The notes below the pieces were generated by a model. The model made no database searches, was not told where the DNA came from, and saw only the letters and a program-made list of their open reading frames with translations. A DNA stretch of 64,000 bases. It comes from Aurifilum marmelostoma (taxonomy: Eukaryota; Ascomycota; Sordariomycetes; Diaporthales; Cryphonectriaceae). This document shows positions 24,551-34,723 of this stretch, in pieces. Position numbers and translations under genes: made by a program. Position 1 is the first letter of the stretch, and every line of letters starts with the position of its first letter. The stretch is from NCBI GenBank assembly GCA_027559495.1, contig JAMXSV010000003.1, forward strand, positions 1,860,001 to 1,924,000. Direction: 5' to 3'.

Positions 24551-25817
24551 GATGGCACCGCCTCCCCGACCGGCTCGGCTCAACGCCACAGGCGGCATCC
24601 CACCTCCCCCACCGGGTCTTCCAGCGCGGGCCGGGCAGCCTGCCTTTGACGAGTCGCTGACATTGGCGCCGCTGCAGATCCCACCCAGCTCTCCAACCCA
24701 GATGTCCGAGATAAGCGGTGGGGGACGCAGCCTGTCGGGCGGCGGGTCTTTTGGCGGGCTGGTGTCTGGTCCTCAGCAGCACGGATTTGGACCCCGAGGT
24801 GACACCCAGGCACGAGGCATCGAGGCCATGGTCATGAGCATTCCGTACATGAACAAGCTGGACGTGCTCAAGAAGATCAGCCCACCCCTGGGGCCTCCAG
24901 GAGCGGGCAGCCCCGTGGTGGAGACCAGGGGCCCTGTCATTGCGATCGAGGGTGCACACGAGGCGCTCATGAGGGAGGTGAGGCCTGTGATCGAGCGAGC
25001 CCTGCGGATCTCAGGAGAGTGTGAGGTCAGAGTCTGGACGGACTCGTCTGTTGACAGGGCCCTGACGCCGCCTGATGATGGCGGCGGCGGTGGTGGTGGT
25101 GGTGGTAGCAGCGGGGGTTCTGCAAAGAAGACAAGCGGCCATGTGGAAGACGTCGAGATGGCAGAGGCGCAGGACAAGGCCTCACATGTCAGCAGCAGCC
25201 GCCATAGCAGCATAGGTGGCGCAAGCGGCACGCACACGCCGACGCCACGCCTGGCCGGTGGTGGTGGTGCGGGAGGCGCTGCCGCCGCCACGAGCCTACC
25301 ACCACAAGCAGGCCCGATGGCCATGTTTGACTACCTCCAGACCATCATGAAGTGGCACACCAAGTCCGCCGAGATGGTCAAGCACATCACGACCAGACCA
25401 CTGGTTCCCGCGCTGGACGGTGGCGGCGGCGGCAGCACCTCATCGGCCAACAACAAGCTCAAGCTCCCGCTCCCCGTGGCGCTCGTCGCGGACGGGTTCA
25501 GCCTCACGCTCTCTGACAGGTACGCGTCGACGGTGGCCATCACGGATCCGTACTCGCCGGTGGACCACTGGCAGTGGATGGCGACGCTGTGGCGGGGCAT
25601 CGTGGGGGCGGACCTGGTGGTGTACGTGCGGTCGATGACGGCGGAGGAGTCGGCCAGGAATAGTGGTACGGTGGAGTATCGCGCGCCCGGAGTGATGGTG
25701 GTGCGTATTGCGGGCGACAGGGTGGACGAGAAGACGGAGCGGCGGTTGGCGTTTGAGGTGATGGAGTGGGTCAGGGCTGGCAGCTTTCGAGAGGGGTACT
25801 CTTTTGGTTCGGAGTAG
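22532..25817 (+). CDS. HMG-box transcription factor with poly-Gln and Pro-rich regions
   Basis: Two exons, 22532-22985 and 23497-25817, with a 511-nt intron (GTACGT...ATACAG) lying inside the HMG box; 924 aa. The box is at about residues 143-215: KVPRPRNAFILYRQHHQA, PEISKIIGELWREED, AYWKRLAGEEKARHQ and YPQYKYQPRR, which place it in the sequence-specific MATA/Ste11-like HMG class. Just after it is a CxxCGGRF cysteine pair (about 239). The N-terminus has poly-Gln and a run of prolines; residues about 490-508 are a His/Gln run. A conserved-looking C-terminal part (IPYMNKLDVLKKI, FDYLQTIMKWHTKSAEMVK, DHWQWMATLWRGIVGADLVV) follows. The family includes regulators of mating and sexual development, but I cannot assign an ortholog. 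The splice rebuilds the RPRNAFILYRQ helix start exactly. Confidence 0.88.
23001..23052. repeat. T24 and C12 homopolymers inside the HMG-box gene intron
   Basis: A T run at 23001-23024 and a C run at 23041-23052, followed near 23108-23150 by more C and T runs. All lie in the 511-nt intron. Such runs are prone to sequencing error, so the intron length here is approximate. Confidence 0.9.
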
Positions 25818-26827
25818 CTGAGAGTTGGAGGTGAAGAAAGAAGATGATGGCGATAATTCGGAAGAGAAAGAGGAGAGAAGGACGAGGACGGAAAAGGAGG
25901 TGGAGGAAGGAGGTGAGGAGGAAGGAAGAAGATGAGCCTCAACCTTCCACATTCTTCAGCCAATCATTGCGCCATGAGCGGGCTCTGTACCAAGGTCTGC
26001 TTTTTTTCTTTTTTTCCTTCTTTCCTTTGTGTCTTTTTACTTTTTTTTCTTCTTCTTCAATCAGTACTGTTTGTCCTGTAGGTGATGTTAAAGATGTTAC
26101 ATAGATTTTTTTTGTCCTCTCAAAGGAGATTCTCGCGTGACGGCAATCGACCATTGTGAGGTGATTTCTCTCATTAAAAAGGGGAAATGATATTTATTAT
26201 TTCCTCTCGAGTTCGTATGGCTTTTTTCTTTAATTCTCACTTCCATAGAACAAAGCAAGCCGTAGGGAAAGCCTCGACTTCAGGATGACTTTTGGAAGTA
26301 AGAAGGTCGAAAATACTTGGGCTCTGATAAGGAGGCAGGGATGGAACTGTAGCACTGTAGAATGAATAGCATTATTGGATAGCCCCTATCCAGTAAACAC
26401 AGGCGCTGCGCTGTTGGGGTGCCTTACATAAGCTACAGCGGGTCCGGTACAGCTACAGTTAGTGGACAGCACCCGGTCAGGGTTGGCTGCTGGGGGAGGA
26501 GGCTGGTAGTAGCTGTCAGACGGGAGCTTGACCTGGAACACCCCCCATAGCTGCAGCACAGCACTAACTGTACTGTAGCTTTGGGTGGCTCAGGGCCACC
26601 TCAACCTACTGTATCCGCGTCACTACATGTCAACAAGACGCGACTTTGTGGGAGACGACAAACCCCAGCAGAGAAAACAACACACTCACACACATACACG
26701 AGCACACCACCACCACCCCTATCACCACCACCACCATCATCCGAAATGATTCTCTTGCTGCATACATCATCCTAGTGAGAAGAAGAAGAAGAAGCAGCAG
26801 TCGCAGTCGAGGACGGCAGCGACAGCC
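25818..26827. other. Intergenic between HMG-box gene and dynactin
   Basis: A GA-rich 3' segment (25840-25935) is followed by T-rich stretches and then GGTACAGCTACAGT-like repeats of the word GCTACAG/CTGTAGC near 26420-26580. No coding potential recognised. A CAC/CAT-rich run (26700-26745) precedes the dynactin start codon. Confidence 0.5.
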
Positions 26828-29800
26828 ATGGCAGACCTGGCAGCAGGGCAGGTGATCCGCCTCGCCGACGGCCGCAATGCCATCGTGCGCTTCGTCGGCG
26901 AGACCGAGTTCGCCCCCGGCATCTGGGTCGGCTGCGAGCTGGACGACGGCTCCGGCAAGAACGACGGCAGCGTGCAGGGCGAGCGCTACTTTGAATGCGA
27001 CATGGGCCACGGCATGTTCGTGCGCCCCTCGGCCGTTACCGTCCTGTCTCAGCCCCCGCCCCCGCCCTCGTCGAGACAGAGGGCACCTACCGCCGCCGCT
27101 GCGGCCACAGCAACATCCTCGGCGGCGGCAGCAGCAGCGAAGAGGAGGCCCAGCAGCTTTGCCTCTGGTGGTGGCTCCAGGAGCGCATCTACGTCGCTGG
27201 ACCCCAATGCCGGCAGGAGGAAGAGCATGAACGCCCCGAGCCCTAGTCCGGTCGGCGGGAGGACATCGCGCCCTACCAGCATCGCCAGGGTGAGGACACA
27301 CGATCAATGGCCCCCTTGGATGACCTGCTTCTCCGCTTGAGTCTTTTGTAAACTGACATGTGGTACCACTCTTCTTTCTGGAGGAGAACAGTCCCCTACA
27401 AAATCCCCCACGAAACAATTGGGCCTCGGGACCGCGACTTCGAGCGCCTCCACCTCGCGGACAGCTACCCCCGCCAACGCCCGTGGGGGGCTGCCGCGGC
27501 GAGGGGACGAGTCTCCTCGACGAGCACTACCGCGAGAACATCGATGGGCCCACCCGCGAGACCAGGCCGTCAGGCATCCGTGTCTTCGACGGCGGGCGGG
27601 CGGACAGCGGCAAGAACACCAGCCAACCGTCAGTCCCTGACTACTTCGTCAACGACAACAACAGCGGGCAAGGCTCGGACTACCGAGGCGGCCTCGAAGC
27701 GCGGCTCGCCTGGGTCACAGTCCGGCGCCGAGAAGAGGGCATCCATCGACAGGGGCGTCATGTCGCCGCAGCTCAGGGGCAGCAGCGACGACGAGGCGAG
27801 CCCTCCCAAGCCCGATGAGCCCGAGGACGCGGCCGAGCCCGCCAGGAAGGTGTCGCGGCCCACGACACAGGCCCTGCAGGCCTCCAACCGCAAGATCGAG
27901 GACCTCGAGGCCAAGCTGCGCGTCATGGAGAGGAAGCGCGCCGAGGACCGCGACAAGATCAAGCTCCTCGACAAGGCGCAGGCCGACCGCGACAAGTTCG
28001 AGGGCATCATCCAGAAGCTGCAGCAAAAGTACGGCCCCATGCAGCAGGAGCTCGCCGACTCGCGCAGGCAGCTGGCCGACCTCAGGAAGAGCTTCGAGTC
28101 CGTCGAGCGCATGCAGGCCGAGCACGACTCGGAGCTGGAGCTGGCCACGCTCGACCGCGAGATGGCCGAGGAGACGGCCGAGGTCCTCAAGGTCGAGGTC
28201 GAGGCCCTCAGGGAGAAGACGGAGGAGCTGGAGCTCGAGCTCGAGGTCCTCCGCGAGGAGAACTCCGAGTACACCAAGGGCATGTCGCCCGAGGAGAGGG
28301 CGAGCACCAGCTGGATCCAGCTCGAGAGGAACAACGAGCGCCTGCGCGAGGCCCTGATCCGCCTGCGCGACCTCACGCAGCAGCAGGAGGAGGAGCTCAG
28401 GGACCAGGTCAGGAGCCTCGAGGAGGACGTCCAGGAGCTCTCGCTGCTCAAGGAGCAGCACGAGGCCGGCCAGGGCAGGCTCGCCCACGCCGAGGCCATG
28501 GTGGAGGACCTGCGCCAGCAGCTCGACACCGCCCTGGGCGCCGAGGACATGATCGAGGACCTGACGGAGCGCAACATGAGCCAGGCCGAGCAGATCGAGG
28601 AGCTCAAGGCCATCGTGGACGACCTGGAGAACCTCAAGGAGGTCAACGACGAGCTCGAGATCAACCACGTCCAGAACGAGAAGGAGATGCAGGAGGAGAT
28701 CGACTTCAAGGACAGCGTCATCGCCGAGCAGGCCAGGCGTGCCGCCCAGCAGGAGGAGGCCCTCGAGGACATGGAGTACACCCTGTCCCGCTTCCGCGAG
28801 CTCGTCAACAACCTGCAGGGCGACCTCCAGGACATGAAGGCCTCGCAGGCCGTCACCGAGGGCGAGTCCGAGAAGCTCAGCAGCCGGTCCCGCGCCATGG
28901 AGGACCTCACCATGAAGCTGCAGATCTCGGCCGAGAAGGCCCAGGCCAAGACCATCGACCTCGAGATGCGCCGCCTCGAGGCCCAGGAGGCGGAGCAGCA
29001 CCTCGAGATCGTCAGGCTCTTCCTGCCGGACACCTACCAGGGCGACCAGAACTCGGTCCTGGCGCTGCTGCGCTTCCGGAGGCTCGCCTTCAAGGCGGAC
29101 CTGCTGCACCAGTTCATCCAGGAGCGGGTCAAGGGCCAGGCCCACCCCGGCCACGAGGACGACGTCTTTTACGGGTGCGACGCCATGGACAAGCTGACCT
29201 GGGTGTCGTCCATGTGCGACAGGTTCGTCAACTCCATCAGCCACTGCTCCCTGGAGCGGTTCTCGAGGTACGAGGGCGCCCTGTTCGAGCTGGAGCCCGT
29301 CGAGCGCGCCCTCAACGGCTGGATCGAGGGCCTGAAGAGGGACGAGCTCAGGGAGAAGCAGTGCGCGGGCGAGCTGCAGCGCACCATCGCCCTCATGAGC
29401 CACCTCGGGGAGGTGCACATCTCGGACGACCTCGAGAGCTTCGCCGACGACGTCTACATGAGGACGGTCCTGGTGCAGAGCAGCCTCGAGTCCGCCGCCA
29501 CCGCGCTCGCCACCGTGCAGGGCATGGTCCAGCACGTCATCCCGCCCGCCGGCGACGAGGACGAGCTCGCCCAGCTCTTCACCAAGAGGGCCGACGCCGT
29601 CGTCACGCAGACGCGCAGCACCAAGGTCATCGCCGGCAGGACGGTCAAGGCGCTCGAGGACCTGCGGGTGCGCTCCCTGGCGCTGTCCCCGGAGACCAGG
29701 GAGGTCTTTGGGCAGTGCGAGGCCATCTCGCGGGAGCTCTCGGGCCTGGCCCAGAGGATCGGCCACGACCTGCACCAGCTCCTGCACGACGAGGGCAGGG

Positions 29801-30972
29801 CCGAGCCCTACACCTACCTCGAGGTGCAGTCCCGCGTGCGCAAGACGGTCCTGGACGCCGCGGGCTCGGACGAGTCGGACCTCTTCGCGGCCTACCTCAA
29901 CAAGCTGCGCGCGCTCACGGGCCAGATCACCGACCTGTCGCAGCTGGCCGCGGACTTTACGCAGACGCAGGAGTTCGAGCGCAGCACCGCCCCGTGGATC
30001 CTGCGCTCCCAGGAGCTCAGGGCCGTCAAGACGGTGCCCGTCGACGCCGAGGAGGAGGTCCGGCGCCTCAAGGAGGAGTGGGGCGAGGCTCGCCGGACCG
30101 TGGCACAGCGCGAGGAGTCCCTCAGCACGGCACTGCTCAAGATCGAGACGCTCGAGTCCCGCATGCGCGACGTCGCCGCCAAGGCGAACCGCATCGCGGA
30201 CCTGGAGCTGCAGATCGAGCAGAGCAGGGAGGGCGCCGCGGCGCTCCAGGAGGACATCGAGAAGCAGGACCGCGAGCTCAAGACGCTCGAGGCGGACCGC
30301 GACAAGTGGAAGAAGATCGCCGGCGACTCGCGCGCCATCAGCGAGGCCGCGGCCGGCACCAAGGCGGGCAAGGAGATGGCCGTGGCCACGGCCAGGGAGA
30401 TGGAGACGCTGAGGGACGAGATCGCGGCGCTGCAGTCGGCGGTGCGGTACCTGCGCGAGGACAACCGCCGCGCCCGGCTTACGGAGCAGGGCGGCCACGA
30501 CTGGCTCGCGGAGCCCCTGCGCAAGCAGGCCCCGGTCGCCGAGCAGCGGAGACAGCTGGTCGTCGCCGAGGGCAGGGACGTGCTGGGCGAGCTGCTCAGG
30601 ATGGCCACGTCGGCCAGGGTGTACGACCTGGGCTCCATGCCCGGGGACAAGCTCGCGTGGAAGTCCGCAAGGAGCACGCCGCAGTACCACGCCGCGCGGC
30701 AGATGGAGGAGCTCGCCGCGTGGCAGGGCTGGCGGGACAGCGTGGTCCGCAAGGGCCAGACGCTGACGAGGGACCAGCAGCAGCAGCAGCAGCACCACCG
30801 CGGCGCCGACGCGGTCAATGTGAGGAGGGCGAGGAACGCGGCGGCGGCGAGGCTGCACATCCGCCTGCCGGACCTGTCCTCTGGCAAGATGATGCCGGGC
30901 AGCAAGACTGGGGACGTGCAGATTGTGGGCTCACGCGAGTGGGAAGGACTGCAGGGACGTTTGGCCATGTAG
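26828..30972 (+). CDS. ro-3: Dynactin p150 subunit, with an apparent 1-base frameshift
   Basis: Exon 1 is 26828-27289 (154 aa); a 102-nt intron (GTGAGG...AACAG, branch-like ACTGAC) leads to exon 2 at 27392-30972. p150 links dynein to microtubules and cargo. Exon 1 carries a CAP-Gly domain (residues about 8-70: GRNAIVRFVGETEF, GKNDGSVQGERYFECDMGHG, MFVRPS). Exon 2 opens with SPTKSPTKQLG, the Ser/Pro/Lys-rich linker. Later come coiled coil 1 (about 313-690), the conserved dynactin region (FLPDTYQGDQNSVLALLRF onward, about 697-990) and coiled coil 2 (about 1030-1180). The SPTK frame stops at 27640, while the coiled-coil frame is open from 27358 on. A one-base gain within 27392-27640, most plausibly in G6 at 27485-27490, joins them into about 1347 aa, near the Neurospora ro-3 length. 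No consensus intron explains the shift. Confidence 0.88.
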
Positions 30973-31229
30973 ATGGATGGGTGTGGGATAGAAGGCGCCC
31001 TAGATCTTGTGTGGAGCAACATTTTTCTTCTTGTTTTCTTGTTCAAGGATACCAATGCCGCAAATTTATTTTCTTGTCTCTTGATCTAGACGGGCCTCAT
31101 ACAGATATCATTCCTCCTAGCCCCTCGATCTGCAGTCTCAATTTCCTATAAACACATATACAGTACCGAGATGTCTCTCTCCCCTATATGGCAAACCTAT
31201 CGTTCCTACGAGTAAATCCAAGACGACAA

Positions 31230-32730
31230 CTAATTTGCGACAGACATGACGCCCTTCTCCGTCGTCTCCATCCCAGGTGACCTCTTTTCGTCCCTACTGC
31301 TACCAGCAGCGAGATGCTGTCCATTCACCATCACCACATCATGACCAGAACCTTCGACGTCCGAAGGTGCTCCCATCTTTTGTCGTTGCTGGCCCGCCTT
31401 GCCGTTGTCGACAGCATTATTGTTTTTGGCACCGAGGAAAGGCCAGTGGCCTTTAACCTCCTTGTAGCGCATGAGGGCGAAGGCGGCGATGACGGCTATC
31501 CAGTAGACGTTGTAGGCGATCACGGATCCATAGGTGGCAGTGTTGTTCCAGCCCAGGATGGCGTTGAAGATGCCCCAGCCGCCGCCGCCATTGAATTCGG
31601 GAGAGCAGCACTGTGTGTGAGGAAGAGGCGTGAGACTTAATTCAATTATTTCCAAAACAGCATGGTACAGGAGAGAAGTAAAGTGAAGAGAGGTGCATAT
31701 ATATATATCATATATACAATACTTACGTTCACGTGCCAGACGACCTTGCTGATGTCGTAGGTTCCGGGACCGTCACCCAGCTCGGCGGCGTCGCTGCCAA
31801 TGATGTTGTTCCACTTCTGCTGCTCAAAGTCGCCGACAGCGCGGGAGAAGAGACCGGCGGCCACGAGGTAGATGAGACAGGTCGAGGCAACCAGGAAGAT
31901 CTGCATGGAGGATGTGGCCCCGCCTCTGTTTTGGTTGGAGCGAGGTAGCCATCATCAGTCATCTGCCTCTGCTGGCAATCGAGGAAACAGACAAGATAGA
32001 AAAGACTCACTTGTATATAAAGTAACCGACAATAACCCCCACGGCAAGCCCAACAACAGCAGGAAGAGGGAAGGCCGAGGCGGGCGCGGTGAACGAAACA
32101 CCGGCGACAAAGATGACAGCCTCGATGCCCTCGCGCAGGACCGTGACGAACGGCAGGACAAACATGGCATATTTCTCCGAGAACCGCTTCAGCACGTCGA
32201 CAAACCCTCTCATCCTTCCCGGGCCAAAGGTCGTACCCGAGGAGCCGAGAACACGAGACTCGGCAGCAGACGTGAGCCTGGCGCTCCACTTCTCGCGGGC
32301 CTTGCCGATGCGCAGCAGGGCGGCGCCGACGACGGTGATGACGAGGGAGGCGACCAGTGCGAAGGCACCCTCGTAGTACATCTCTGCGCCGGCCCAGGCA
32401 TCGGTGCCGACAGCGTAGAAGGTGCCGATGACGGCGGCAGCGACGATGAGGCAGAGAAAGAGACCCACGGCCACGCCGTACCAGATCTGTTTGCGAAGGC
32501 GCTTGTAGGTCTTTGCGTCGTCGTTGGGGCCGCCTAGGGTCTGCTTGAGCCAGGCCAGGAGGACGGAGACAATGAGGACAGTCTCGAGGGTCTCTCTATT
32601 TTTGTGTGGAGGGGTAAAATACGTTTGTCTTAGTGAAGTGTAACGAGGTTCATTCTGCGTAGTTGTGAAGGGGGGAAACTCACCTGAAGACGACCAGGAA
32701 GACGGGAACGGCAAAGACTTGAGGTGCCAT
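31230..32730 (-). CDS. FTR1: High-affinity iron permease Ftr1
   Basis: Four exons on the minus strand: 32730-32684, 32595-32011, 31925-31727 and 31610-31230; 403 aa. Introns are 88, 85 and 116 nt with donors GTGAGT, GTGAGT and GTAAGT. Ftr1 carries ferric iron, produced by its partner ferroxidase Fet3, across the plasma membrane. The two iron-binding REXXE motifs are RETLE (about residues 16-20, split by intron 1) and REGIE (about 169-173). There are about seven membrane segments (for example LETVLIVSVLLAWL, YGVAVGLFLCLIVAAAVIG, LPAVVGLAVGVIVGYFIY, VYWIAVIAAFALM). The C-terminal tail is hydrophilic and cytosolic. The gene is divergent to FET3, and the shared promoter has iron-type GATA sites, so low-iron induction is expected. 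Confidence 0.96.
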
Positions 32731-33083
32731 GGCTGCTGCTGTCTCTGGGGTAAATTTTTGATCAGGAGGAAAACTGAGGGTTTACGATATGATCACGATG
32801 GGACAAAGCAGGCAGACTGACTCGATAATGCTGCGTGGGAATCACTCGAGGAGGATGCAAGGGAGTAACACAGACGACAGCGAGGCGGGTGGGAGGGGGT
32901 TGGCATCGGATCCCAGGTGCGAGGGGATGGATGAACTGCACGGGACAGTCTGGACGGCCCTGGGAAGGTCTCACCCAGACCTGGCTGCATCCTTACTTCC
33001 TTACTTGGACTGCCTTCAGGGTACCTTCCAACTTAGTTAGTGGTGGGAATGACGGCACTGTCCTCCGTTCAATCTCAAGCCAT

Positions 33084-33098
33084 CTTATCTTATCTGAT
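33084..33098 (-). promoter_or_regulatory. Iron-responsive GATA site cluster (FTR1 side)
   Basis: Read on the minus strand this is ATCAGATAAGATAAG: one exact ATCWGATAA (33098-33090) followed at once by a second AGATAA. It lies about 355 bp upstream of the FTR1 start codon. Confidence 0.75.
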
Positions 33099-33652
33099 GG
33101 CCATTGTTTGCACTGTGTACCATAGTAGGAAAAGGTAAACCAGATCGTGGAATCACCACGTCGCCACTCGCGCGTAGTCAAGGTTCAGCTCATGGGCTGA
33201 TAGTTTTGCATGGCCATGAGCTTAATCTGAAGCCAATATGGCTCACGGACCTCATCTCTGCAGGGCGAGTAAGTCCTAGAAGAAAGAGTCTGCGAGAGAG
33301 GACTTGTCGGTATTAAGGCAGACTATTTATTAATTTTATTACACTGCAGGACGCAGATCGTGGAATCCCTAAGGGGATCCGGGGCCTGTGCCCTCTTCTT
33401 TGTAGCATTTCAAGGCCTGCCCTGTCTCTAACACCACCACCAAGACTGAAGAAAGGCAGGCATAGTGCTCAGATACCTAATACATGGTAGTAGTGTAAGC
33501 CAGCATACACCCTTCACCTTCCGCTTTCTCGTCTGCTGGGGTACCACTGACCAATCCCGTGTTATAGTGCTACCACCCCTGTATCCCACCACAGTCCAGG
33601 CGCTGTGGGGTTGAGCCTAATCTCCAAATCGGGGGGGGCAGCATCCCAAAAC

Positions 33653-33666
<14 letters not shown>

Positions 33667-33684
<18 letters not shown>
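33667..33684. repeat. CA microsatellite after a CT run
   Basis: About nine CA units following a short CT run (33653-33667) in the middle of the FTR1-FET3 promoter. Confidence 0.9.
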
Positions 33685-33769
33685 TAGTACAGACAGAACA
33701 CAGTCCCATACTCCGATTCTCGCTGGGTGGTCTTCAATTGTTCTCTTCTCTTCTCCACCCATTTTAAAG

Positions 33770-33778
33770 TTATCAGAT
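33770..33778 (-). promoter_or_regulatory. Iron-responsive GATA site (central)
   Basis: TTATCAGAT on the plus strand, ATCTGATAA on the minus: an exact match to ATCWGATAA, about midway between the two genes. Confidence 0.65.
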
Positions 33779-34276
33779 CGTGCCAAGCCTCTCAAGCGAC
33801 CGGAGGCTCATCCATCTCAGGCCACGATTATGCGCGCCCCCTAGACTTTTTTTTTTCCCTTCTGTACAATCCTCTCAAGTGTCTTGACACATAGATACGT
33901 AACAAGTATATTGGATGGGCCCCATACAGTACAGTAGGAACATCTCCTCAGCGTTTGACCCAGACAGAATCTTGCTCTGCCCAGAGTTTTGTCCGTCGTT
34001 GCTACAAGCTTTCTGGCGAGCGGAACAAGCTTTCCTAGCACTGACAGTAGCCCCACAGCCAGGTGGAGCCAAGTACTAAGTAAGTACAGTACAGTAGGAG
34101 CTGAGTAAAGTAAGTACCTAGACACGCAAGGCTATGCCTCTACAGGATACGTACGGTGACTTGGAAGCCCAGTTCAGTTACATCTCCCTCATCTCCTCCT
34201 CCTCCTCCTCACCATGAGCCGCCCGACCACCCACCTCGCCACTCGCTTCGGCTACGGCTGGCAAGATGTTTCTGAT

Positions 34277-34287
34277 TGATAAGATAA
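34277..34287 (+). promoter_or_regulatory. Tandem GATA words (FET3 side)
   Basis: TGATAAGATAA gives two overlapping HGATAR words about 440 bp upstream of the FET3 start codon. Not an exact ATCWGATAA match by itself. Confidence 0.55.
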
Positions 34288-34327
34288 TTTACTCATAAAC
34301 TTAGTCCCACCACACCCCCGCCTATCT

Positions 34328-34336
34328 TTATCAGAT
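34328..34336 (-). promoter_or_regulatory. Iron-responsive GATA site (FET3 side)
   Basis: TTATCAGAT on the plus strand, ATCTGATAA on the minus: an exact ATCWGATAA about 390 bp upstream of the FET3 start codon, with a further AGATAG word touching it. Confidence 0.7.
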
Positions 34337-34723
34337 GCAGGGCCAGCCACAAGATACAAAGTTGATTAATACCCTAATGCGTAGAGGCGATGTGAAGGCC
34401 GCCGAGGAGATACACTGTGAAGTCCCGATCTCGCCCAAAGTGCTTGTACCCCCGTCTTTTGAGTTCACACTGTGTTAAACAGAGGAGGTGGCTTAAGCTA
34501 GAGAGAGGAGGGGGGGGAAGAGAGAGAGACAGAGACAGAGAAGACGACTAACAAGGCTGCATGCAAGACTGAGAACGGTCTGGGAAAGGCAGGTGAGCCG
34601 TGTAAGCCCTGGGTTAACCACAGACCACTGACGCCGACACCTGAGGCCTTCTTTTCCCTTCCTCGTCATATCTCCTCGAGACTTGGTACCTGAGCCCTCA
34701 CCACCTCGACAACAGCTCCCACG

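Larger units (their letters stand above)
32731..34723. promoter_or_regulatory. Shared FTR1-FET3 divergent promoter region
   Basis: Two kilobases between the divergent start codons. They hold three exact ATCWGATAA sites and extra tandem GATAAGATAA words (listed separately), a CT/CA microsatellite (33653-33684) and short GTACAGTACAGTAG-type repeats near 33925 and 34085. No coding sequence is supported. ATCWGATAA is the element bound by SreA/Fep1/Urbs1-type GATA repressors that shut off iron uptake in replete cells; that this region works that way is inferred. Confidence 0.75.

Noticed and set aside
27715..30858. 1047-codon open frame on the minus strand
   Set aside because: It lies antisense to the dynactin coiled coils. 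High G/C at third positions of the real gene removes stops on the other strand, and the Leu/Val/Asp-rich product is a typical shadow.
29175..31151. 658-codon second frame on the plus strand
   Set aside because: Overlaps the dynactin exon in another frame; the Arg/Ala/Gly-rich product reflects codon bias, not a gene.
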